Positions 12,624-20,500 of a DNA stretch of 24,497 nucleotides are shown piece after piece. Under the pieces are notes generated by a model that saw only the letters and a program-made list of their open reading frames with translations, was not told where the DNA came from and did no database searches. Source of the stretch: a virus. The translations under genes were made by a program, and so were the position numbers. Where the stretch lies: positions 1 through 24,497 of the IMG/VR virus record IMGVR_UViG_3300030116_000745. One strand, given 5' to 3'. The stretch's first letter is position 1. The number at the start of each line of letters is the position of its first letter.

Positions 12624-13153
12624 TACCTTTTCCAAATAAAAAATATAATATAATTTATGCGGATCCTGCTTGGAGTTATAATCTAGGAAATGTTCAGGGT
12701 ACAACAGAAAATCATTATGAAACAATGTCTTTAGAGGATATTAAAAATTTACCTGTAAAAGATATAACAACAGAAAATGCAGCGTTATTTTTATGGGTTA
12801 CTTTTCCTAAATTAAATGATGGTGTTTTAGATGTTTTTGAGTCTTGGGGTTTTCAATATAAAACAATAGCTTTTAATTGGGTTAAATTAAACAAACAAAA
12901 TAATAAGCCCTTTTTTGGCATAGGTTATTATACAAGATCAAATGCAGAAATTTGTTTGCTTGGTATTAAAGGAAAGATGCCTGTTGTTGATAAAACTGTG
13001 AGTAGTGTTGTAATGACTAACAGGGAAAAACACTCAAAAAAGCCAGATATTATTAGGGATAAAATTGTGCAATTATATGGAGATATTCCTAGAATAGAGC
13101 TATTTGCCAGAGAAACTGCTGATGGTTGGGATTCTTGGGGTAATGAATTATGA
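12620..13153 (+). CDS. MT-A70-type adenine N6 DNA methyltransferase
   Basis: This 177-residue protein has the MT-A70 layout: 'KYNIIYADPAWSYNLG' (catalytic DPPW-like motif as DPAW, residues 15-18), 'AALFLWVTFPKLNDGVLDVFESWGFQYKTIAFNWVK', 'GIGYYTRSNAEICLLGIKG' (SAM-site type motif) and 'KKPDIIRDKIVQLYGDIPRIELFARE'. The family transfers methyl from SAM to adenine N6. Ala for the second Pro in DPPW is a known kind of variation. The start ATG 12620 overlaps the previous stop; an in-frame TTG at 12611 lacks a good SD. It may protect phage DNA from restriction or mark it for packaging. Confidence 0.88.
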   Translation: MIPFPNKKYNIIYADPAWSYNLGNVQGTTENHYETMSLEDIKNLPVKDITTENAALFLWVTFPKLNDGVLDVFESWGFQYKTIAFNWVKLNKQNNKPFFGIGYYTRSNAEICLLGIKGKMPVVDKTVSSVVMTNREKHSKKPDIIRDKIVQLYGDIPRIELFARETADGWDSWGNEL

Positions 13154-13210
13154 GTAAATTAAGTAAGCCATTACAAAAAACTAATTTAGGTTGGTTTGTC
13201 AGGTTGTAAT

Positions 13211-13441
13211 ATGTTTATAAAAAAAGATAACAGCGCGTTAGCTAAAAGATTAATACAATATTTGTTTAAAAAGCCAAGCAATGTTTTGTTTTATGTAAAA
13301 AATCTTATTTTTAATAATTACAATACTCCAAAAGAAATTAGATTATTTCAATGTTTTATGTGTAAAGAAAATTTTGTTTTTCCTTTGACAAGTAAAGATT
13401 ATATATTGTGTAATAAATGTTGGAGATCTTTAAATGATTAG
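13211..13441 (+). CDS. Zinc-ribbon protein, 76 aa
   Basis: The protein has a basic, helical N-terminal half ('KKDNSALAKRLIQYLFKKPSN') and a C-terminal zinc ribbon with C48-x2-C51 (QCFMC) and C67-x2-C70 (CNKC), separated by 15 residues. The start is not certain: ATG 13211 has a weak SD, and an upstream TTG at 13196 would add five residues. The stop overlaps the next gene (ATG 13434) by 8 bases. DNA or RNA binding is plausible from the basic half and ribbon, but no target is known. Confidence 0.65.
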   Translation: MFIKKDNSALAKRLIQYLFKKPSNVLFYVKNLIFNNYNTPKEIRLFQCFMCKENFVFPLTSKDYILCNKCWRSLND

Positions 13442-13859
13442 TCTTTTGTTGTCTTGTTCTTTGTTAGTAAGTATTGAGCCAACAACATCAAATATTTACA
13501 AAATACGGAATACATCTTATCAATGTGAGATAGCAAAAGAAGTGCAGGAGTGGATTCCTTTAATAAACAAATACTTTCGGTCAGAGGAATCCTCTCTTGC
13601 TATAACAGTTTTATATTGTGAATCTTCTGGAAGATCTAAAGTTACCGGTAAAAATAATGATGGGTCCTTTGATAAGGGTTTATTTCAAATAAATTCAAAT
13701 ACGGAAAAATGGTTAGAAGAAAAAATATATAAAAAAGAATTAGATATGTATGATCCGGAAACAAATGTCAAAGTATCTTCATGGATTGTGAGAAATATAG
13801 GAAATTGGTCTTGGTGGAATAGTAGTAAGAAATGTTGGGATAAATATGACTCCTACTAG
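13434..13859 (+). CDS. Lysozyme-like transglycosylase (endolysin or virion hydrolase)
   Basis: This 141-residue protein has a short hydrophobic N-terminus (MISLLLSCSLLVSI), perhaps a signal or signal-arrest peptide. A goose/SLT-like catalytic stretch follows: 'LAITVLYCESSGRSKVTGKN' with likely catalytic Glu63 and then 'GSFDKGLFQINS'. The C-terminus ends 'NWSWWNSSKKCWDKY'. Cys31, Cys62 and Cys134 could form a disulfide if it is exported. The family cleaves peptidoglycan glycan strands. It is the best endolysin candidate, although it lies in the early block, far from the holin at 9455. Confidence 0.78.
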   Translation: MISLLLSCSLLVSIEPTTSNIYKIRNTSYQCEIAKEVQEWIPLINKYFRSEESSLAITVLYCESSGRSKVTGKNNDGSFDKGLFQINSNTEKWLEEKIYKKELDMYDPETNVKVSSWIVRNIGNWSWWNSSKKCWDKYDSY

Positions 13860-14022
13860 ATTTTTATGTAATCAATGTGATCTATGGAAAAAAAGAGGAA
13901 CTATATTTAGAGGTTTTATTTTTCTTTGTTCTGATTGTGATGTTACTTATTGGAAAGAGAAAAAAAATTGGTCTAGTGATGGAAGGGTATATTATGCAAA
14001 TATCAGTACAAAAAGTTCCTAA
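13846..14022 (+). CDS. Zinc-ribbon protein, 58 aa, nested between two genes
   Basis: This frame overlaps the end of the transglycosylase gene by 14 bases and the start of the Mom-like gene by 29 bases. It encodes 'RFLCNQCDLWKKRGTIF' and 'IFLCSDCDVTYWKEK', a pair of CxxC knuckles 17 residues apart with a basic tail. The strong Cys-pair pattern shows that this is a real gene, and that the downstream gene should start at 13994 and not in the hydrophobic frame that begins at 13877. Confidence 0.68.
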   Translation: MTPTRFLCNQCDLWKKRGTIFRGFIFLCSDCDVTYWKEKKNWSSDGRVYYANISTKSS

Positions 14023-14701
14023 GTCTGTTTATGCTGATTGGCTTTTAAACAAACATTACGCAAAAAGATTATGCTCTGTTTCGTATGCTTATGGTTTATA
14101 TATGAATCAAGAAATTAAAGGAGTAGTAACTTATGGAATGAGTCCGAATAATATGTTAGGAACAGCAATAGCTGGGGAAAAGTTTAAGCATTTAGTTTAT
14201 GAGTTAAATAGATTGATAACTGTAGATAATCTTCCTAAAAATACATTAAGCAAGTTTGTAACTGAATCTTTTAAATTATTACCAAAACCTTTAATAATTG
14301 TTAGCTATGCAGATGCAAACAAAGATCATCACGGATACATTTATCAAGCTCTAAACTTTCTTTATACTGGTAGATCTGTAAATACTTACGGATACATATA
14401 TCCTGATGGTAGTAGTTTTCATACTAGAAATTTTCATCATCATCAAAAAAGCAGCCAATTTAAAAAAGAAATAGGTAAAGATAATGTAACAAAAGAAGAT
14501 GTAATAAAAAAATATGGACTTAAAAAGGTTGAAATATTAGGAAAGTATCGTTATGTAAAAATTTTAGGATCGAAAACAGATAAAAAAGTTATTATGAGAA
14601 ACTTTAAGCTAGATGTTTTAAAATATCCAAAAGGAGAAAATAAAAATTATAAAGTTGAGTTTACCGATATGGATACTCAATTAAATTTATTTGGAGGTTG
14701 A
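13994..14701 (+). CDS. Mom-like DNA adenine modification protein (GNAT-fold type)
   Basis: This 235-residue protein is best started at ATG 13994, behind GGAAGGG. Features of the Mom-like family are a 'NKHYAKR' motif (HY at 21-22), 'YGLYMNQEIKGVVTYGMSP', 'VYELNRLI' (68-75), 'LPKNTLSKFV' (80-89) and 'SYADANKDHHGYIYQALN' (104-121) followed by 'FLYTG'. Phage Mu Mom converts adenine N6 to a carbamoylmethyl derivative and blocks restriction enzymes; related proteins have a GNAT-like fold. The His/Tyr/Asp residues present suit such chemistry. The C-terminal ~90 residues are Lys-rich. The exact product made here cannot be read from the sequence. Confidence 0.7.
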   Translation: MQISVQKVPKSVYADWLLNKHYAKRLCSVSYAYGLYMNQEIKGVVTYGMSPNNMLGTAIAGEKFKHLVYELNRLITVDNLPKNTLSKFVTESFKLLPKPLIIVSYADANKDHHGYIYQALNFLYTGRSVNTYGYIYPDGSSFHTRNFHHHQKSSQFKKEIGKDNVTKEDVIKKYGLKKVEILGKYRYVKILGSKTDKKVIMRNFKLDVLKYPKGENKNYKVEFTDMDTQLNLFGG

Positions 14702-14704
14702 TAA

Positions 14705-14932
14705 ATGAGTGATAAGCAAACAATATTTAATATATTGAAAAGAAATGAGAATACTTATGTCTGTTCTGGAATATTTATATTTGAAAATAGAATCAAAGAT
14801 TATGCTCAAAGAATTTCAGAACTTAGAGCAAACGGACATAAAATAGATGGTATTGCTTGTACTGAACACAATCATAAATTGTTTATGTATAAGTTAAATG
14901 TTAGTTATGAACAAGAAAGTATTTTTGGATGA
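14705..14932 (+). CDS. Winged-helix HTH protein, 75 aa
   Basis: The protein has the pattern 'KQTIFNILKRNENTYVCSGIFIFENRIKDYAQRISELRANGHKIDGIACTEHNHKLFMYKL'. A leading helix is followed by a helix-turn-helix ending in 'RISELR..GH.I' and a beta wing. Phage HTH-domain proteins of this size often have exactly this form and may regulate genes or bind DNA during replication. The SD TTGGAGGTTGAT is strong. The stop overlaps the next ATG (ATGA). Confidence 0.7.
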   Translation: MSDKQTIFNILKRNENTYVCSGIFIFENRIKDYAQRISELRANGHKIDGIACTEHNHKLFMYKLNVSYEQESIFG

Positions 14933-15336
14933 GTTTATTTTCAGAATCAATAAATATTGGCTATAAAACTGTAATGCTTTTTATTGCTAATGAACATACT
15001 TTATTAGATAAAGTACAGAAACCGTATGAAGTGTATCCTGATTCAGAATTAGAAGAACAGGGAGGAGCAGGTTTTCACGCAATAATTAAAAACTCCTTAA
15101 CAGCAGTCTGTATAACTATGAACAAAGATGGATCTTTCAATATTAAAACTGTTACTCACAAAGGACTTGTAGAATTTCAAAAAGAAACTGCTGAAACATT
15201 AATAAATTATTTGCATCTAATTTATGTCAATATGGTTGATGATGAAGAGAAAATACTAAGCAGGGGAATAGATCAGTATAAATACAGGAAAGCTGCGAAA
15301 ACAATGCACTACAGAGAACGCTTCGATGGCGATTAA
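14929..15336 (+). CDS. Early protein, 135 aa, unknown
   Basis: This soluble protein has mixed composition: beta strands ('KTVMLFIANEHTLLDKVQKP', 'HAIIKNSLTAVCITMN') and a C-terminal helix ending in a basic segment ('YKYRKAAKTMHYRERFDGD'). No motif was recognised. It starts inside the HTH gene stop and overlaps the next gene by 11 bases, so it is likely co-translated with both. Confidence 0.6.
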   Translation: MSLFSESINIGYKTVMLFIANEHTLLDKVQKPYEVYPDSELEEQGGAGFHAIIKNSLTAVCITMNKDGSFNIKTVTHKGLVEFQKETAETLINYLHLIYVNMVDDEEKILSRGIDQYKYRKAAKTMHYRERFDGD

Positions 15337-15547
15337 ATATAGAGGTTTTGAGTATAAAAAGAATCAGTCTGTCAAGTTTGTGATTCCTACAGACTACAGG
15401 ATCATCAATCCAGAAGATAAAAATATTATATGGAGATATGGGAAAATAAAATACTTTTCTAATGATAAAAAAAGTTGTTACCTCAATGAAAATGGGATAA
15501 AAGAAGTAGTTAGAATTTCATTATTCTGTGTTCTACCTCTAAATTAA
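15326..15547 (+). CDS. Small beta-rich protein, 73 aa, unknown
   Basis: This protein is basic and aromatic, with alternating strands ('YRGFEYKKNQSVKFVIPTDYRII', 'WRYGKIKYFSNDKKSCYLNENGIKEVVRI'), suggesting a small SH3-like barrel. There is no SD; the start is coupled to the previous gene by an 11-base overlap. No family is recognised. A role in binding nucleic acid or protein is possible but unsupported. Confidence 0.5.
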   Translation: MAIKYRGFEYKKNQSVKFVIPTDYRIINPEDKNIIWRYGKIKYFSNDKKSCYLNENGIKEVVRISLFCVLPLN

Positions 15548-15551
15548 AAGT

Positions 15552-15764
15552 ATGAAAGCACAAGTCAATTTAAGTCAAATATTGCAGGGAGGACTCGCTG
15601 CGTTAGTAGGTTGGTTATTTAAAACCGTTAATGATCTTCAACAAGAAGTAGCTGTAGCTATGGTACAAATAGCAGATTTGAAAGATGACATGATGAGTCT
15701 AGCAATAAGAGAACAAGAACTAAACAACGCAATTACAGAGATTCTAATTAAACTGGGTGGATAA
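15552..15764 (+). CDS. Small membrane/coiled-coil protein before the terminase genes
   Basis: This 70-residue protein has an N-terminal hydrophobic segment ('ILQGGLAALVGWLFKTV', ~9-25) followed by a long amphipathic coiled coil (NDLQQEVAVAMVQIADLKDD and onward to ~66). The form resembles small holin-accessory (XhlA-like) proteins with the order of parts reversed. The SD is poor. It may be a second lysis component, or an unrelated membrane-anchored oligomer. Confidence 0.5.
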   Translation: MKAQVNLSQILQGGLAALVGWLFKTVNDLQQEVAVAMVQIADLKDDMMSLAIREQELNNAITEILIKLGG

Positions 15765-15777
15765 TCTAAAATAAAGA

Positions 15778-15783
15778 TATAAT
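15778..15783 (+). promoter_or_regulatory. TATAAT -10 box placed for a leaderless terminase mRNA
   Basis: A perfect TATAAT ends six bases before the ATG of the small terminase at 15790. A start point 6-8 bases downstream falls on that ATG, and no SD lies ahead of it, so the transcript would be leaderless. No -35 match is seen at the usual distance (15755..15760 is GGGTGG). The gap between this gene and the one before is only 25 bases. Confidence 0.5.
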
Positions 15784-15789
15784 AACTCT

Positions 15790-16290
15790 ATGGACTTTAT
15801 AGATGATATGTCTATAGCACTTCCTTATCAACAACAGGTAGGCGAATCAAATATAGACTTTAAAAGATTTAAGTATTATCTGGATTTAGGAGCTTCAAGA
15901 TCTTTAAAAAAAGTTTCTAATAACTTCGGCATTACAGACAGAAGAATCCAGCAGATATCTAGTAAGCATCAATGGGTAGATAGAATCAATGCTATTAATA
16001 AAATGCTTAATGAACAAATAATATCTATTGTTCTAGCTTCTGTTGGAGAAACCGTTAGAGATTTAGCAGAGGAAATAAAACCTTTGATATTTAAAATCAT
16101 TAACGAAATAAACGAAAGAGATCTTGCTTCTATGAATCCTACAGAACTTAAAGGAATTTTAGATATTTGTTACAAGATGGTTTCACAAATATACGGACTA
16201 GGTAATCCTCAAGTGAATGTAACACAAGTAGAGTATCCACAAATAAGGTTTAAATGGGATTGGGAGCAGGATGATGAGTCAGACTATTGA
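15790..16290 (+). CDS. Terminase small subunit
   Basis: This 166-residue protein lies directly before the large terminase, with an overlap of 20 bases. Its N-terminal half has a helix-turn-helix: 'LGASRSLKKVSNNFGITDRRIQQISSKHQWVDRINAIN', typical of small terminases that recognise the packaging site. A helical oligomerisation region follows (~70-140). A C-terminal tail with 'YPQIRFKWDWEQDDESDY' probably contacts the large subunit. Translation may begin from a leaderless mRNA (see the -10 box at 15778). Confidence 0.85.
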   Translation: MDFIDDMSIALPYQQQVGESNIDFKRFKYYLDLGASRSLKKVSNNFGITDRRIQQISSKHQWVDRINAINKMLNEQIISIVLASVGETVRDLAEEIKPLIFKIINEINERDLASMNPTELKGILDICYKMVSQIYGLGNPQVNVTQVEYPQIRFKWDWEQDDESDY

Positions 16291-17503
16291 TGCTACTCCT
16301 CCTGATCTTCATTCTGGACAATTAGCAGTAATACAAGCTCTTAATGAAAACAGACATATTATTGCTGTTTGTGGTAGAAGATGGGGTAAAAGCACTTTAT
16401 CACTTGTCGCTGCTATAGATCAAGCTCTAAAAGGTTTAAAGGTATGGGTGATCTTTCCAGTATATCCACAGAGCTTAGAAGCATGGTTAAATTTAAAGAG
16501 TCTAGTAAGACAGTTACCAGAAGAATACGCAGAAGTTAGGGAAGTAGAGAAAAGAATAGTTTTAAAGAATACTGGCTCTATACAGATTAAATCAGCTAAT
16601 AAACCAGAATCATTAAGAGGTGCAGGTGGTATAAGTCTTGTTATATTTGATGAAGTAGCTTACATGGACAAAGAAACATGGGATACAGTCAGGCCTATAC
16701 TTGCAGACAACAAAGGTAAAAGTCTTATGATATCAACTCCAAATGGAATTAATTGGTTTTATGAGTTATTTGAAAATGCTAAACGCAGAGAGGATTGGGT
16801 TGTATTTCACTATCCTACTGAGCAATCTCCTAGAATAGATCGTGCAGAATTAGACATAGCTAGAGAAGAACTAGGATCACTTGTATATGCTCAAGAGTTT
16901 CTAGCAGAGTTTACTGAGGTAGGAAACATGTTTAAAAGAGAATGGTTTAAATACTTTGATGTAATAAAACAAGATGATCCTGAATATATTGTTGGAGATG
17001 AAGTAATCAAGCATAGTGAGTTAAGTATCTTTGGAACAATGGATACTGCTTTGAGTATAAAAGAAACTGCTGATTACTCAGTAATAGTTACAGTAGGATC
17101 TTCTCCTAGTGGTAAGCTACTTGTATTGGATGTATTTAGAGCAAGACTAGAAGCTCCTGAATTACTCCCAAAAATAGAATCAATGATTCATAAATGGAAT
17201 ATGTCTTGGTTGGGAGTTGAGGATTCTAGTTTTGGTTTAGGTATTATTCAAATGGCTAGAAGATCTGGACTACCAATCAGAAATCTAAAAGCTGATAAAA
17301 GTAAAACAGCTAGAGCAGTTCCAGCGGCAGCGGGAATAGAAAATGGTAGTATATGGTTTTTGAAAAATGCTAAATGGCTTGTAGAATTTGAGAGAGAATT
17401 GACTAGCTTTCCATCTGCCGGCTCTCATGATGATCAGGTGGATGCACTTAGCTACGCAGCTAGATTTGGAATAGTTAGGAAAACGAATTGGAGTGTTACC
17501 TAG
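16271..17503 (+). CDS. Terminase large subunit (ATPase and nuclease)
   Basis: This 410-residue protein has the ATPase Walker A motif GRRWGKST (35-42), Walker B VIFDE (124-128, Asp127 and Glu128), and the coupling-type motif 'SLMISTPNG' (151-159). The nuclease acidic residues are D258 (TMDTALS), D318 (GVEDSSFG) and D387/D388/D391 (SHDDQVDALSYA). It pumps DNA into the prohead and cuts concatemers. It starts with two adjacent ATGs (16271 and 16274); the first is taken. The stop TAG is directly followed by the portal ATG at 17504. The length is slightly short but complete. Confidence 0.95.
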   Translation: MMSQTIDATPPDLHSGQLAVIQALNENRHIIAVCGRRWGKSTLSLVAAIDQALKGLKVWVIFPVYPQSLEAWLNLKSLVRQLPEEYAEVREVEKRIVLKNTGSIQIKSANKPESLRGAGGISLVIFDEVAYMDKETWDTVRPILADNKGKSLMISTPNGINWFYELFENAKRREDWVVFHYPTEQSPRIDRAELDIAREELGSLVYAQEFLAEFTEVGNMFKREWFKYFDVIKQDDPEYIVGDEVIKHSELSIFGTMDTALSIKETADYSVIVTVGSSPSGKLLVLDVFRARLEAPELLPKIESMIHKWNMSWLGVEDSSFGLGIIQMARRSGLPIRNLKADKSKTARAVPAAAGIENGSIWFLKNAKWLVEFERELTSFPSAGSHDDQVDALSYAARFGIVRKTNWSVT

Positions 17504-20500
17504 ATGGGTTTAACAGATAATATAAGAGGATTCTTTAAACAACAAGAATCAGTAGAGAAAAAAATGTTTGGTAATGTACCAACTTCTCAAATAGTTTTTC
17601 CGTTTAATAGTGATGCAGGATACTATTCTGGAGTAAATCAAATGAGTCCAGAGGGAAACAGCGCAGCGTTAGCGTGTCTTAATGTACTTGGTACTGCATT
17701 TTCTGAGCCACCTCTTGAGGTATATAAGAAATCACAAGATGGAATGGAATTAATAATCAACCATCCAGCAAGTATTTTAATTCAGAATCCTAATCCTAAC
17801 ATGAGCGCTAACTTACTTAATAATTACATAATGACTTCTGTAGCAGTTTACGGAGATGCCTTTTTACTTAAATTAAAAAGTGAATCAGGACAAGTAGCAC
17901 AATTAATTCCATTACTACCAGACATGGTTGAAGTAAAAGGAAACAATGAAGAACTAATAACAGTTTATGAATATAAGCAAAAAGGGAATACTTTAGTCAT
18001 ACCTCCTGAGGACATGATTCATTTAAGAGAAAGAATAGATCCTAGAAATCACAGAAGAGGACTAGCTCCGTTAAGATCAGTAATGGTTGAAGTATTAGGA
18101 GATGCTGCGGCAAGTCAGATGGGGGCAGCGTTAGTCAAGAATACAGGTGTTCCTAGTGTTGTGATATCTCCTAAAAATGATTTATCTATGACAAGTGATG
18201 AAGCAGAAAATATAGCAGAAGTATTTGGAAGAAGATTCGGAGGAGAGAATAGAGGTAGGCCTCTTGTTATTTCAGGTGGAGAAGTAGATATACAAACTCT
18301 TTCTTTCAGTCCGAAAGATCTTGAAATAGGAAAACTTAGATACATAAATGAAGAAAGAATTTCAGCAGTTTTAGGCGTGCCATCAATCCTCGCAGGACTC
18401 GGCTCAGGACTAGAACGAGCAACCTACAGCAATGTAAGAGAATTGAGAGAGTTCTTTACAGAGCAAAAACTTATACCTAGTTGGAATCACTTTGCTAATG
18501 AATTTACAAAACAATTATTATTAAAAGACTTTGAAACTGATCCTACGTTTTGTTTTAAGTATGATTTATCAGATGTTAGAGCTTTATCTCAAGATGAAGA
18601 TGCTACTATGCAAAGAGTTACTCAGGGATTTAATGCAGGTTTCGTAACTGTAAATGAAGCTAGAACATCAACTCAATTACCACCACTTGACAATGGAGAT
18701 TACTTTATTAGAAACTTATCTTTAGTTGAAGTACCAGTAGATGACTCTAATAATGCAATTATGTATCAACAGAACAACAATGATGAATCACTTAAATTTA
18801 AAGCTAAATTGTCTGACATAAAGGTAGGAGATTCTGTTTCTTGGAGCATAAATAAAGATCCAGATCCTCCTAGTACAATAAATGGAATCATAAAGTCTAT
18901 AAATTCAACTGATGAAACTGCTTCTGTAAAGGTATGGGCAATATTAGAAGATGGAGGACATCAAGAAACAGACAGGACAGTAGTAGTAGAGGTATCTAAG
19001 TTAAGAGTCATCAGTCCAATAGATACAGAGGAAAAACAATTATCAGCTAGGGTAGAGAAAGCTCTAAAGAAAAAAGTTGAGGATCATAATGCAAGTAATC
19101 CTAAGTTCAGAGTAACTATTGGAAAGCTAAGAAAAGTATTTGAAAGAGGAGTAGGTGCTTATAGAAATAATCCAGAATCAGTCAGAGGTAATGTAACCTC
19201 AGCAGATCAGTGGGCAATGGCTCGCGTGAACGCGTTCTTAAAAGCTCTTAAGACAGGTAAGTTTCCTAGATCTCCATTTGATACAGACTTACTTCCTCCA
19301 GATCATCCAAATGCATCAGATGATAAATATAATAAACCAAAGAAACCTAGAAGAAAAAAAGCTATAGAAAATGTTCCTAGTTACATTCAAAAGAATGCTC
19401 AAAGAGGTTTAGAGTTGTTAGAGTTTGCTGGAGATGGACTTACAGACAAAACTAAGAGAGAAGCTAGGGATATGGCTAATGGAAAAATCTCTGATTCAAA
19501 AGTAGTTCGTATGGCCGCATGGTTTTTAAGACATGAGAGTGATCTTGACTCAGAAAGAGCAGATGACTATTTAGCTGGTAAAGGTGATCCTACCGCTGGC
19601 CAGGTAGCATGGCTTCTCTGGGGCGGCGACATATCAAAGTCTAATAAAATGAGAGCTTATGAATGGGCAAACAGACAAGCAGACAAAGTAAAAGAAGAAA
19701 AGTCTATAGAGTTTGATTTGTACGGTTGGGAAGAGCCAACAACTAAATTTTTAGGACTTCCTACAGTAAAACATTATAAAACTAGACAAGATAAAAAAGA
19801 ACTATGGAAAGCTATAAACAGTTTAGAAAATGTCTGGATTGATTATATGTCTGGAGTTTATGCAAAGGAACTTAACAGACAAAAAAGAGGATTGACAAAT
19901 GTTGCTAAGGTATCAAATGACATAGAATCTTTAGAAACAAATATAGATATATTTTTAACAGAATCTAAATTTGAAAAAGATTTGCTTCCTTTGTTTTACA
20001 GTATAGGAGATGATTTTACCGTAAGAACTTATGACAACTTGTTTCCAGCAAATGATTCATTCAAACAAGCTGATCCTGTAGATTTGAATGTTACAGTCGA
20101 TCCTGAAGAAACTATAAGAACAGTATTTACAGCAGTAGCAGGTGTTCTTCCACAGGGTAGAAGTCTTAAGAAAATTGTTGAAGATGGATTCTATAGAGGT
20201 CAAAGAGAAATACCAGTCGCAGCAAGATCACTATTTGAAGATGGTCAAGCCGCAGGATTCATTCAGGAAAATGCTAAAAAAGTAATGAACGATCTTAATG
20301 CTACAACTAAGAAAAGAGTTTTTAAACAAATAGAAAACACTATTAAAGAGTTTGAAGATTTAGGAATAATTAATCCAGTAGCTAATACTCCAGAGGGAGA
20401 TAGGTTTTTTAATGAATTATCTAAGAGAATTAATACTGCACTAGGAGGACAGAACTTAGGTAGAGCTAAGAATATAGCAAGAACTGAAGTAGGTAAAGTA

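Noticed and set aside
13150-13209. 19-codon frame after the methyltransferase stop (starts MSKLSKPLQK)
   Set aside because: It overlaps the stop as ATGA, which is attractive, but the peptide is very short, has no good SD and no recognisable feature.
13877-13993. Hydrophobic N-terminal extension that would make the Mom-like protein membrane-bound
   Set aside because: This stretch is better explained by the CxxC-rich frame at 13846..14022, and ATG 13994 has a good SD (GGAAGGG).
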